DNA from: Roseburia_C amylophila
GTDB lineage: Bacteria > Bacillota > Clostridia > Lachnospirales > Lachnospiraceae
Assembly: GCF_025567465.1 (NCBI RefSeq)
Contig: NZ_JAOQKI010000005.1
Location: 1 to 64,000, forward strand
Length of the DNA: 64,000 bases
Direction: 5' to 3'
In this document: positions 34,446 to 42,774 of the stretch, piece after piece
Numbering within the stretch: the stretch's first letter is position 1
Layout of the letters: every line of letters starts with the position of its first letter
Made by a program: the position numbers and the translations under genes
Notes under the pieces: model-generated
Seen by the model: only the letters and a program-made list of their open reading frames with translations
Database searches by the model: none
What the model was told of the DNA's origin: nothing

Positions 34446-35129
34446 ATGATAGGTTTTTATGATTATACAGTAGTACTTACATATATTAGTCTGATGTGTT
34501 CTGTTTTTGGAATTACTCAGGCAATTGGAGGACATTACAGAACAGCGATTATCTGTCTGGCATTATCCGGATTATTTGATATGTTTGATGGAAAGATTGC
34601 AAGAACCAAAAAGAACCGTACTGATGATGAAAAATTATTTGGCGTTCAGATTGATTCCCTTTGCGATGTAGTCTGCTTTGGTGCGTTCCCGGCAGTAATC
34701 TGTTATGTGCTTGGTGTAAGAGGTATTCTTGGAACTATTGTTCTGGCATATTATTGTGTCTGCTCCGTGATTCGACTCGGATTCTTCAATGTGTTGGAAA
34801 CCAACCGTCAGAGAGTAGAAGAGGGTGCCAATAAATATTATCACGGACTGCCGATTACAACGATGGCAATCGTACTTCCACTGGCATTTATGCTGAACTT
34901 TGTAATTGCGGAGCGTGAATTCAGTGTGTTACTACTCTTTGTTTTGGCAGTAGTTGGCACATTATTCATTGTAGATTTTAAATTGAGAAAGCCATCTAAT
35001 GCATTTCTTGCAGTTTTGGTTATCCTTGTGGCGTGTGCAGTAATTGCAATCTTCTTATTCTCAAAATATCATATTTCACTGTGCTTTCCGGGACTGGAGA
35101 ATTCCATTTTAGACCGTCTGATGAGGTAG
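34446..35129 (+). CDS. pssA: CDP-diacylglycerol--serine O-phosphatidyltransferase
   Basis: The 227-aa membrane enzyme makes phosphatidylserine from CDP-diacylglycerol and serine. The CDP-alcohol phosphotransferase motif is present: DMFDGKIARTKK...FGVQIDSLCDVV (about 40-75), with the usual Asp, Gly, Ala-Arg and double Asp. About six to seven membrane helices are expected. It directly precedes psd, giving a two-step path to phosphatidylethanolamine. A short AGAAGGAAA leader lies before the ATG. Confidence 0.93.
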   Translation: MIGFYDYTVVLTYISLMCSVFGITQAIGGHYRTAIICLALSGLFDMFDGKIARTKKNRTDDEKLFGVQIDSLCDVVCFGAFPAVICYVLGVRGILGTIVLAYYCVCSVIRLGFFNVLETNRQRVEEGANKYYHGLPITTMAIVLPLAFMLNFVIAEREFSVLLLFVLAVVGTLFIVDFKLRKPSNAFLAVLVILVACAVIAIFLFSKYHISLCFPGLENSILDRLMR

Positions 35130-35178
35130 AAATTGTGTAACATTTCCTGTGATGAGGAAAAATGAGGAGGAAACGAAG

Positions 35179-36063
35179 ATGCGTTGTGTAGACCGGAAGG
35201 GAAATGAAATTGGTGAGAATGCAGCACAGGGCAGAGTGTTAAAGGCATTGTATGAGACTGCTGCCGGAAGAATTTTACTTGGAATTTTAGTGAAACCTTT
35301 TGTTTCCAAAGCAGGTGGATTCCTTTTGAACCAGCCGGTATCAAAGGCTGCAATTGCACCATTTATAAAAAAGAATCATATAGATATGACAGATTATGAG
35401 GAACGGGAATACCGTTCCTATAATGATTTTTTCACCAGGAAAGTCAAGCCGGGACACCGGAAATTTGACAGTGTTAAGGAGAATTTCTGTGCACCCTGCG
35501 ACAGCAGGCTCAGCATATATCCCATTACAGCAGAGGGAAAAGTCCGCGTCAAGGATACGGAATATACCATGGAGAGTCTTTTCCGCAGCAGGAAAATCGC
35601 CCGTCATTATGAGGGCGGAACCCTTTGTATTTTCCGTCTGACGGTAGATGATTATCATCATTACAGCTTTGTGGATGATGGCAGAATGGGGTACATCTAT
35701 AGGATTCCGGGTGTTTTTCATACGGTAAATCCGCTGGCGGGAGAAATATATCCGATTTATAAGGAAAATACCAGAGAATTTTCTGTGCTGAAAAGTCAGC
35801 ATTTTGGCAATATTTTAATGATGGAAGTGGGCGCACTTATGGTAGGCAGAATCTGTAATGAGAAAGAAAACTGCCCGGTGCACCGTGGAGAAGAAAAAGG
35901 TAAATTTGAATTTGGCGGTTCTACGGTAATTTTGTGCCTGGAAAAAGACAGGGTAGAACTGGACGCAGATATTGTGTATAATTCCAATAAAGGAGTCGAG
36001 ACGAAAGTCCGGCAGGGGGAAAAGATTGGAAGGATGTCAGAATGGAAGCGCATGAAGTATTAG
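35179..36063 (+). CDS. psd: Phosphatidylserine decarboxylase
   Basis: The ATG at 35179 follows AGGAGG by 8 bp; an ATG 30 bp earlier overlaps that site. The 294-aa proenzyme converts phosphatidylserine to phosphatidylethanolamine. Family marks are the FFTRKVKPG segment, CAPCDSRLS, the DYHHYSFVDDG catalytic histidine region, HTVNPLAG, and EFGGSTVIL, whose Gly-Ser bond would self-cleave to make the pyruvoyl group. Its end overlaps larB by 22 bp. Confidence 0.93.
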   Translation: MRCVDRKGNEIGENAAQGRVLKALYETAAGRILLGILVKPFVSKAGGFLLNQPVSKAAIAPFIKKNHIDMTDYEEREYRSYNDFFTRKVKPGHRKFDSVKENFCAPCDSRLSIYPITAEGKVRVKDTEYTMESLFRSRKIARHYEGGTLCIFRLTVDDYHHYSFVDDGRMGYIYRIPGVFHTVNPLAGEIYPIYKENTREFSVLKSQHFGNILMMEVGALMVGRICNEKENCPVHRGEEKGKFEFGGSTVILCLEKDRVELDADIVYNSNKGVETKVRQGEKIGRMSEWKRMKY

Positions 36064-36797
36064 AACAGGTGAAAAGCGGAAAGATGACCGTAGAAGAAGC
36101 GGAGCAGTTTTTTAAAAGGGAACCGTTTGAAGAGATGGGCTATGCAAAGATAGACAGCCATCGGAAAATGCGTTCCGGTTTTGCAGAAGTGGTATTCTGT
36201 CAGGGAAAACGGGATGAGTTTCTTCTTGAAATCTTTCATAGAATATACAAGGATGAAGGCGAGGTCATGGGAACCAGGGCGTCTTTGGCACAGTATGAGC
36301 TGTTGCACAAGGAATTACCGCAGGTTACCTATGACCCTGTTTCTCATATATTAAAAATTGAAAAAAAAGATAAAAAACGCAGTGGACTGATAGCGGTATG
36401 TACGGCTGGAACGGCAGATATTGCAGTGGCAGAAGAGGCTGCGCAGACGGCAGAGTTTTTCGGAGCCAATGTGGAACGTATTTATGATGTGGGAGTCAGT
36501 GGAATTCACCGTCTCCTTTCACGGCTTGAGGTAATCCAGAAAGCCAACTGTGTTGTTGCAGTGGCTGGCATGGAAGGAGCACTGGCAAGTGTTTTAGGCG
36601 GACTGGTAAGCAGGCCGGTAATCGGTGTACCAACCTCCGTAGGCTATGGAGCGAATATGGGAGGCATTTCTGCATTGCTTACCATGATTAATTCCTGTGC
36701 CAATGGTGTTGCAGTGGTAAATATTGATAATGGTTATGGTGCAGGCTATCTTGCAACACAGATAAACAGACTGGGGGTACATGATGAAGAAGCGTAG
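36042..36797 (+). CDS. larB: Nickel-pincer cofactor carboxylase LarB
   Basis: The 251-aa protein has the LarB layout: an N-terminal helical part (LEQVKSGKMTVEEAEQFF) and a PurE-like carboxylase domain with CTAGTADIAVAEEAA (about 128-142), VYDVGVSG-like IYDVGVSGIHRL, VAVAGMEGALASVLGGL and GVPTSVGYGANMGG. It carboxylates and hydrolyses nicotinic acid adenine dinucleotide, the first step to the nickel cofactor of lactate racemase. It overlaps psd upstream and larC downstream. Neither larE nor larA is in the window. Confidence 0.93.
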   Translation: MEAHEVLEQVKSGKMTVEEAEQFFKREPFEEMGYAKIDSHRKMRSGFAEVVFCQGKRDEFLLEIFHRIYKDEGEVMGTRASLAQYELLHKELPQVTYDPVSHILKIEKKDKKRSGLIAVCTAGTADIAVAEEAAQTAEFFGANVERIYDVGVSGIHRLLSRLEVIQKANCVVAVAGMEGALASVLGGLVSRPVIGVPTSVGYGANMGGISALLTMINSCANGVAVVNIDNGYGAGYLATQINRLGVHDEEA

Positions 36798-38100
36798 TTT
36801 ATATCTGGACTGCCATACTGGAATCAGTGGTGATATGGTAGTGGCAGCTTTACTGGATGCAGGAGCAGACAGAGAAGTCTTAGAAACTGTTTTAAGGAGC
36901 ATTCCGGTATCCGGCTTTGGGATTGCAATCAGCAGAGTACAAAAGGCGGCTCTGTCGGCATGTGATTTTAAGGTCATCTTAGATGCCGCCCATGAGAATC
37001 ATGATCATGATATGAAGTATTTATATGGGAAGGAAGAATCGCACGCACATGGAGGGCATTTCCATTCGGAAGAATCACATACCTATGGAGAGCATTCCCA
37101 TTCGGAAGAATCATACACCCATGGGGAACATCATCATCACGAACACCGCGGTCTGACGGAAATTTATTCCATAATCGATGGCACGAATATGCTTGATAGT
37201 GCCAGGGCACTTGCTAAGAAAATATTCAGGATTTTAGCAGAAGCGGAAGCAAAAGCCCATGGTGTTTCGGTGGAAGAAGTACATTTTCATGAGGTGGGAG
37301 CCTTGGATTCAATCGTAGATATTATTGCAGCGGCAGCTTGTGTTGATAATCTTGGAGTAGATGAGGTCATTATTCCTGCTCTGTGGGAAGGGGAAGGAAC
37401 GGTGCGCTGCCAGCATGGAATCCTGCCGGTTCCGGTTCCGGCAGTGACTAACATTGTGATGGAATATGGAATTCCGCTTGGAAAAATCGGTGAACCGGGA
37501 GAATATGTGACTCCGACAGGTGCTGCAATTGCAGCGGCTATCTGTACGTCAAAAGAGCTGCCGGAATGTTACCGGATTGTGGGAAACGGACTGGGCGCCG
37601 GAAAGCGGGACTATAAGCGGCCGGGACTGCTCCGGGCATTGTTGCTGGAAACAGAAGAACCGGTCTATGAAAGTGATTCTATTTTAAAACTGGAATGTAA
37701 TATCGATGACTGTACCGGGGAAGCACTGGGCTATGCCATGGAGCTTTTACTGGAAAATGGCGCAAGAGATGTCCATTATATACCGGTCTATATGAAGAAA
37801 AACCGCCCGGCATATCAGTTGACAGTAATCTGCAAGAAAGAAGACCGGGAAAAATTAGAAGCAATTATATTTCGTGAGACAACAACCATTGGAATCCGCT
37901 ATGTAGAAATGGTGCGGACGATTCTGCCAAGAAGGACAGAAAAGCGGCAGACCTCCTACGGTGAGGTGGCGGTTAAAATATGTGAGGGTGAAGGAGAAGT
38001 GCGTATTACTCCGGAGTATGAATCCATCCGGGAGGTATGCAGAGAGAGAGGACTTCCTTTTCAGAAGGTATATGATGATGTATTGCAGGAGTTGAAATAA
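36781..38100 (+). CDS. larC: Nickel insertion protein LarC, with His-rich insert
   Basis: The 439-aa protein has LarC1 (LDCHTGISGDMVVAALLDAG; VHFHEVGALDSIVDI) and LarC2 (LECNIDDCTGEALGYAMELL) in one continuous frame, so no programmed frameshift is needed, unlike in Lactobacillus plantarum. A histidine-rich insert (about residues 75-122) contains three 12-residue repeats and probably holds nickel. The enzyme uses CTP to insert nickel into the pincer cofactor. ATGATG at 36781 lies inside the end of larB. Confidence 0.93.
   Translation: MMKKRSLYLDCHTGISGDMVVAALLDAGADREVLETVLRSIPVSGFGIAISRVQKAALSACDFKVILDAAHENHDHDMKYLYGKEESHAHGGHFHSEESHTYGEHSHSEESYTHGEHHHHEHRGLTEIYSIIDGTNMLDSARALAKKIFRILAEAEAKAHGVSVEEVHFHEVGALDSIVDIIAAAACVDNLGVDEVIIPALWEGEGTVRCQHGILPVPVPAVTNIVMEYGIPLGKIGEPGEYVTPTGAAIAAAICTSKELPECYRIVGNGLGAGKRDYKRPGLLRALLLETEEPVYESDSILKLECNIDDCTGEALGYAMELLLENGARDVHYIPVYMKKNRPAYQLTVICKKEDREKLEAIIFRETTTIGIRYVEMVRTILPRRTEKRQTSYGEVAVKICEGEGEVRITPEYESIREVCRERGLPFQKVYDDVLQELK
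37033..37140 (+). repeat. Three 36-bp tandem repeats encoding His-rich units in larC
   Basis: Units at 37033, 37069 and 37105 each begin GAAGAATC and encode 12 residues of the type Glu-Glu-Ser-His-x-x-Gly-x-His-x-His-Ser. The third ends in four His codons. Unit number may vary between strains. Confidence 0.88.
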
Positions 38101-38127
38101 GGATATGAAAAGGATGAGGTTAAAAGG

Positions 38128-39474
38128 ATGCATACAAAAACAGATTTATTAGAGGGTAATATTTTAAAATCTTTGATTTTATTTGCAATTCCACTTATTA
38201 TTTCCAATTTATTTCAGCAGCTCTATAATGCGGCAGATACCATGATAGTAGGCCATTTTCTGGGTGATGAATCGCTGGCAGCAATCGGTGCATGTGCAGC
38301 GGTTTATGAACTGCTGGTAGGATTTGCACTGGGGTTTGGAAATGGACTTAGCATGGTAGTGGCAAGAAGCTTTGGTGTAGGAGATAAAGACTTGTTAAAG
38401 CGTGCAGTTGCAGGCTCTTTGGTAATTGGAGCAGCGGTGACGGTTGGTGTAATGCTGATTGCACAGATTGGACTTCGTCCGCTTCTGGTCTTGTTACATA
38501 CACCATCAGAAATCATAGAGGAATCCTATTCTTATATTTATATTGTAACAATCTGTGTTGGAGTAATGTTTGCATATAATCTGTTGTCCGGATTGCTTCG
38601 TTCAATTGGAAACAGTTTCATGCCGCTGGCATTTTTGATTATTTCGTCCGTTATCAATATTGTACTGGATGTTCTTTTTATTACACAGTTTCAGATGGGA
38701 ATCCGCGGTGCAGCAGTGGCAACGGTGGTAGCACAGGGAATTTCTGCAGTATTATGTGCCATTTATATTATGAGAAAATGTAAGATTTTAATACCGGCAC
38801 GGGAACATTTTAAAGTAGATGGACCACTTTACCGGGAACTGACAGGCCAGGGGCTTTCCATGGGCTTTATGTTAGCTATTGTATCTACAGGAACAGTAAT
38901 CCTGCAATATGCTATCAATCAGCTGGGTTATCTGATTATTGCGGGACATACAGCAGCACGAAAATTAAACAGTTTTTGTTCGTTGCCATTAATGCCACTG
39001 GCAATGGCAACAGCAACCTTTGTATCCCAGAACCGGGGAGCAAACCAGCGTGACCGTATCCTTAAGGTAGTACGGTATGCCATGATACTATCTGTTGGCT
39101 GGGCAGTATTTATTACCGTTATGGTTGCATTTGCCGCACCTTCCCTGATTGCATTGCTCTCCGGCTCATCCGAAAGTGTAGTTCTTGAAAATGGTGTCAG
39201 ATATATCCGCTGGAATACACCGTTTTATTCGGTTCTTGGAATTCTGCTGGTACTTCGAAATGTGTTACAGGGACTTGGTAAAAAGGTAGTGCCACTGGTT
39301 TCAAGCATGATAGAGATGGTAGGAAAAATTGCATTTGTTCTATTGTTTATCCCAATCTTGAAATATTTTGGTGTAATTATCTGTGAGCCGGTTATCTGGT
39401 GCCTGATGTGTATACAGCTTGTCATATCTTATTACAGAGACCCGTATATCCGTGGAAAGGAAGAAAAGAAATGA
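38128..39474 (+). CDS. MATE-family efflux transporter
   Basis: The 448-aa protein has 12 expected membrane helices in two similar halves. The start region (LEGNILKSLILFAIPLIISNLFQQLYNAADTMIVGHFLG) and the repeated GIRGAAVATVVAQ segment are typical of the DinF/NorM-like MATE branch of Clostridia. Such pumps export drugs or metabolites using Na+ or H+. Its stop TGA overlaps the ATG of the next gene (ATGA). It lies 27 bp after larC. Confidence 0.92.
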   Translation: MHTKTDLLEGNILKSLILFAIPLIISNLFQQLYNAADTMIVGHFLGDESLAAIGACAAVYELLVGFALGFGNGLSMVVARSFGVGDKDLLKRAVAGSLVIGAAVTVGVMLIAQIGLRPLLVLLHTPSEIIEESYSYIYIVTICVGVMFAYNLLSGLLRSIGNSFMPLAFLIISSVINIVLDVLFITQFQMGIRGAAVATVVAQGISAVLCAIYIMRKCKILIPAREHFKVDGPLYRELTGQGLSMGFMLAIVSTGTVILQYAINQLGYLIIAGHTAARKLNSFCSLPLMPLAMATATFVSQNRGANQRDRILKVVRYAMILSVGWAVFITVMVAFAAPSLIALLSGSSESVVLENGVRYIRWNTPFYSVLGILLVLRNVLQGLGKKVVPLVSSMIEMVGKIAFVLLFIPILKYFGVIICEPVIWCLMCIQLVISYYRDPYIRGKEEKK

Positions 39475-40457
39475 AGCTTGGAATCGTAGGAACAGGAACT
39501 ATCGTAGAAGAAGTACTTCCGGTATTGCAGCAGGTAAAAGGGCTTTCCTGCTATGGAATTTGTGGAACAAAGCGCAGTGAAGCAAAAGCAGAAAAATTAA
39601 AAGAACAGTATCAGATGCAGCTTGCTGTAAGTGATTATGAAAAGCTTCTGGATTCGGAAATTGATACTGTCTATATTGCTGTGCCAAATCTTTTACATTT
39701 TGAAATGGCAAAAGAAGCAGTTCTTCGTGGAAAACATGTTATTGTAGAAAAACCCATGACAGCCAATGAAAGACAGGCAGAGGAGCTTTGTGCCCTTGCA
39801 AAGAAGCAGGGAGTATTTTTATTTGAAGCTATTACCACACGGTATCAGTCGAACTATCAGTTTATCAAAGAGCAGTTACCGACGATTGGCAAAATTAAAA
39901 TGGCAGTCTGCAATTTCAGCCAGTATTCCAGAAAATATGACCGTTTCCAGAATGGAGAAAACATTCCTGTTTTTGATGCAAAGCAGGCAGGTGGAGCTTT
40001 GATGGATTTAAACTTATATAATATCCAGTATTTAGAAGGCTTGTTTGGAGAACCGCAGTCTGTGCATTATACCGCAAACATGGAAAAAGGAATTGACACC
40101 AGCGGTGTTGCAATTTTATCTTATCCCGGCTTTCAGGCAGTTGCAATAGGCGCAAAGGACTGTCAGGGACAGCCGGAATATCGCATTGAAGGAAGCGAAG
40201 GCTACATTGCCCAGAACAGCCCGTGTAATGTCTGCGGCGCAGTGACCATCCATTACCGGGATGGAAGAGAGGTATCCTATGATGGAAATGGAGATGCACA
40301 CCGGATGTATGCAGAGTTTGTTTCCTTTGTAAATGAGATAGCATCAAAGGACACTGCAACCTGCTACGAAATGCTCGACCACAGCCTTGCGGTCAGCCGG
40401 ATACTGACCCGGGCAAGAGCGGATGCCGGAATTGTATTTCCGTGTGATGAAAATTAG
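39471..40457 (+). CDS. Gfo/Idh/MocA-family oxidoreductase
   Basis: The ATG at 39471 follows GGAAAGGAAG and overlaps the MATE stop. The 328-aa protein has the NAD(P) loop GIVGTGTIVEEV (about 4-15), VYIAVPNLLHFEMA, and the catalytic-region motif VIVEKPMTANERQAEEL (Lys at about 92). The C-terminal domain has GGALMDLNLYNIQYL. It probably oxidises or reduces a sugar or cyclitol; the substrate is unknown. It ends the operon. Confidence 0.9.
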   Translation: MKLGIVGTGTIVEEVLPVLQQVKGLSCYGICGTKRSEAKAEKLKEQYQMQLAVSDYEKLLDSEIDTVYIAVPNLLHFEMAKEAVLRGKHVIVEKPMTANERQAEELCALAKKQGVFLFEAITTRYQSNYQFIKEQLPTIGKIKMAVCNFSQYSRKYDRFQNGENIPVFDAKQAGGALMDLNLYNIQYLEGLFGEPQSVHYTANMEKGIDTSGVAILSYPGFQAVAIGAKDCQGQPEYRIEGSEGYIAQNSPCNVCGAVTIHYRDGREVSYDGNGDAHRMYAEFVSFVNEIASKDTATCYEMLDHSLAVSRILTRARADAGIVFPCDEN

Positions 40458-40490
40458 TCAAGTATGATTTAGTCAATCGTACTTGACTAA
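40454..40490. promoter_or_regulatory. TTAGTCAA-type palindrome after the oxidoreductase gene
   Basis: TTAGTCAAGTA (40454-40464) and TACTTGACTAA (40480-40490) are perfect inverted arms, and a third TTAGTCAA lies in the loop near 40470. It overlaps the end of the oxidoreductase gene. There is no T-run, so a protein-binding site is as likely as a transcript end. Confidence 0.4.
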
Positions 40491-40541
40491 ATTGTATTTG
40501 ACGAAGGTAATCCTTCCATCTCCACACTATCTCCATATCTA

Positions 40542-40568
40542 TGTAATAAGATGTAACAAGTTCGTAAC
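40542..40568 (+). promoter_or_regulatory. WalR (YycF)-like box before the NlpC/P60 gene
   Basis: TGTAAC (40552-40557), five bases, CGTAAC (40563-40568) matches the WalR consensus TGTWAH-N5-TGTWAH at 11 of 12 positions. An extra TGTAAT lies at 40542-40547. WalR controls peptidoglycan hydrolases in Firmicutes, and the gene downstream is one. A fold-back element now separates the box from the gene. Confidence 0.6.
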
Positions 40569-40577
40569 AACTTGCGA

Positions 40578-40924
40578 ATGATTACATAGGAAATTGCGAG
40601 AAGAGAAATTATTTGAATTTATTTTAGAAAATGAACAATAGCCAGACAGTCCGGCAAAGTGCGAAGGCATTTTCATGGCTGTTAGGGGCACTTGGAATTT
40701 CGTATGGGAACAGGCAACGCCGGTACATGGAAGTACCGGCGAGGCGCAGATGAACATGGATGTGAATTTGCGTCGGTTGCCGGATAAAAAGAATACAATC
40801 CGAAATTCTTAGTGCCCCTTGCAGTTATGATACAGCCTTAGTACTTGCCGGCCTGCCCGGCTATTTTGCAACTTAGCAAAAATAAATAAAATATTTCTTC
40901 CACAATACCTGATGATTACATAGG
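40578..40924. repeat. Fold-back element, copy 3, with 13-bp flanking direct repeat
   Basis: ATGATTACATAGG occurs at 40578-40590 and again at 40912-40924, bracketing a 321-bp element (40591-40911). The element ends are related inverted repeats (AAATTGCGAGAAGAGAAAT; complement of the right end CAGGTATTGTGGAAGAAAT). Inner arms are AGGGGCACTTGGAATTTCG and CGAAATTCTTAGTGCCCCT. The core (40711-40783) shows stem GGCAAC/GTTGCC and hairpins GCCGGTAC/GTACCGGC and GGCGCA/TGCGTC. The direct repeat looks like a target-site duplication. The right copy continues directly into the ribosome site of the hydrolase gene. Confidence 0.88.
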
Positions 40925-40937
40925 TAAGGAGACAGAT

Positions 40938-42230
40938 ATGAAATACAAAACAGTAAAAAAATTATGGCTTGCAGCCGCAATCCTGACAACCACAACTTCA
41001 TTATGGACCAATGTCAATGCCATGGAGACACCAGCTGCATCCGGTGCAGGCGTAATCCGGGCACTGAATGAGCAGCGCATTTTATCTGAGCAGTATGCAC
41101 TGCAGCAGATACAGACAGGAGCTGGTGAACTGGCAGAAGGTGAAGCAGCAGGCGAAGCAGAAATAAATGGTGTGGCAGAACTTTCACTTGGAAATGCAGA
41201 AGAGGAAATGCCGGCAGCAGACCAGCCGGAACTTGCGGTTGCAATCGCACCGAATTATGTGAATATTCGAAAAGAACCGTCTACAGAAGGAGAAGTGCTT
41301 GGAAAACTTTACCGTAATACGGTAGGTGTGATAGAGGCGGCAGAAGAGGGCTGGTATTATATTACTTCCGGTTCAGTCAGCGGATATGTCAGTGCAGAAT
41401 ATGTCTGTGTGGGAGAAGAAGCAAGAGCACTTGCGGAAGAAATTGGCACACAGCTTGCCCGGGTAACTACAACAACTTTAAAAGTGCGTACGGAAGCATC
41501 CACGGAGGCTGCCGTATTAGGACTGGTACCGGGAGGCGATATACTAACGGTAACAGAGACACTGGATGGCTGGTTAAAAGTTGATGCAGAGGAAGGGGAG
41601 GGCTATGTAGCGGCAGATTATGTAGAAACCTATACGGAATATCCCCATGCAGAATCTGTTCAGGAAGAAGCAGAACGGTTAGCAAGAGAAGAAGCCGCAA
41701 GAAGAGCGGCACAGGAAGCAGAAGCCAGAAGAAAAGCGGCAGAGCAGCAGGCAGCAGCACAAAAGAAGGCAGCAGCGAAGCAGAGCACCAATCATACAAC
41801 AGCAGGGAATGCAACATCTAAAGCTTCAACATCTGGAAATGCTGCATCCGGAAACAGCGGAACAGCGGCGTCTGCGTCTGATGCCGGTTTAGGCAGGCAG
41901 ATTGCAGATTATGGATTGCAGTTTGTAGGAAATCCATATGTATATGGTGGAACCAGTCTTACAAATGGGGCGGATTGTTCCGGCTTTGTGCAGAGTGTAT
42001 ATAGGAATTTTGGAATTAATCTGCCAAGAACCTCCGGTGAGCAGGGAGCCTGCGGAAGCGCAGTGGCATCTTTGGCAGAGGCACAGCCGGGAGATTTAAT
42101 CTGGTATTCCGGTCATATCGGAATCTATATCGGAAACGGACAGATTGTGCATGCAAGCTCAGCAAAGACCGGAATTAAAGTATCAAATGCAGGCTACCGG
42201 ACGATTCTTTCTATCCGAAGAATTGTATAA
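40938..42230 (+). CDS. Secreted NlpC/P60 endopeptidase with two SH3 domains
   Basis: The 430-aa protein has a signal peptide (cleavage probably after NVNA, residue 28), two bacterial SH3 domains (about 108-155 and 175-232), an Ala/Lys-rich coiled region (about 240-285), a Ser/Thr/Gly linker, and a C-terminal NlpC/P60 domain. The catalytic Cys is in GADCSGFVQSVY (about 351), and the His in YSGHIGIYIG (about 398). It cuts peptidoglycan stem peptides at the cell surface. AAGGAG precedes the ATG. The WalR-like box upstream suggests essential cell-wall stress control. Confidence 0.92.
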   Translation: MKYKTVKKLWLAAAILTTTTSLWTNVNAMETPAASGAGVIRALNEQRILSEQYALQQIQTGAGELAEGEAAGEAEINGVAELSLGNAEEEMPAADQPELAVAIAPNYVNIRKEPSTEGEVLGKLYRNTVGVIEAAEEGWYYITSGSVSGYVSAEYVCVGEEARALAEEIGTQLARVTTTTLKVRTEASTEAAVLGLVPGGDILTVTETLDGWLKVDAEEGEGYVAADYVETYTEYPHAESVQEEAERLAREEAARRAAQEAEARRKAAEQQAAAQKKAAAKQSTNHTTAGNATSKASTSGNAASGNSGTAASASDAGLGRQIADYGLQFVGNPYVYGGTSLTNGADCSGFVQSVYRNFGINLPRTSGEQGACGSAVASLAEAQPGDLIWYSGHIGIYIGNGQIVHASSAKTGIKVSNAGYRTILSIRRIV

Positions 42231-42324
42231 AGAGAATAAAAATTTTTATCCGTGGAGATACTGACTACAATAGAAAAGAGTATAAATTAGTAGAAAAGAT
42301 TGTAGCAGGAAGGATAGAAGATAT

Positions 42325-42774
42325 ATGGGAACAAAGGGAACCATTATCATTCAGGAGTCAGAAGGAAGGATGCCCCAGGAACTCTGCCAGCAGCTTTTAG
42401 AAGAGGGCTACCGCATTGTATACGAAGAAGACAGGCGGGCAGGAAGTCAGATTGAAATTGGAACGGCCTGCATCTTAGAAGTAGACAATCATTGTATCAG
42501 AAGAGGCAGGAAAAAGATTCATCTGACACCTAATGAATATAAAATTTTATATACCATGGTGAAATCTCCCCACCGGGTATATAGCAGAAACCAGTTGATT
42601 ACTTATGCGTTAGAGGATGCCTTTGATGGCTATGACAGAACCATAGATTCCTATATTAAGAGTATCCGGAAGAAAATTGAAAAGAATCCCAGACGGCCGC
42701 GTTATATCATAACGGTGCACGGAGTCGGATATAAATATGTTCCATCAGACAGTGAGGGCACTCATGGAGAATAA
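42325..42774 (+). CDS. OmpR-type winged-helix regulator lacking a receiver domain
   Basis: The 149-aa protein has a typical OmpR/PhoB DNA-binding domain (about 55-142): KKIHLTPNEYKILYTMVKSP, the recognition helix SYIKSIRKKIEKNP, and HGVGYKY. The first 50 residues are too short for a response-regulator receiver and lack its aspartates. It may bind DNA without phosphorylation or be a shortened regulator. Its end overlaps the MATE gene start by 11 bp, so it probably controls that pump. GCAGGAAGGATAG lies before the ATG. Confidence 0.8.
   Translation: MGTKGTIIIQESEGRMPQELCQQLLEEGYRIVYEEDRRAGSQIEIGTACILEVDNHCIRRGRKKIHLTPNEYKILYTMVKSPHRVYSRNQLITYALEDAFDGYDRTIDSYIKSIRKKIEKNPRRPRYIITVHGVGYKYVPSDSEGTHGE

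Noticed and set aside
36781..38100. Programmed frameshift in larC
   Set aside because: The frame is continuous from LarC1 to LarC2, so no shift is needed.
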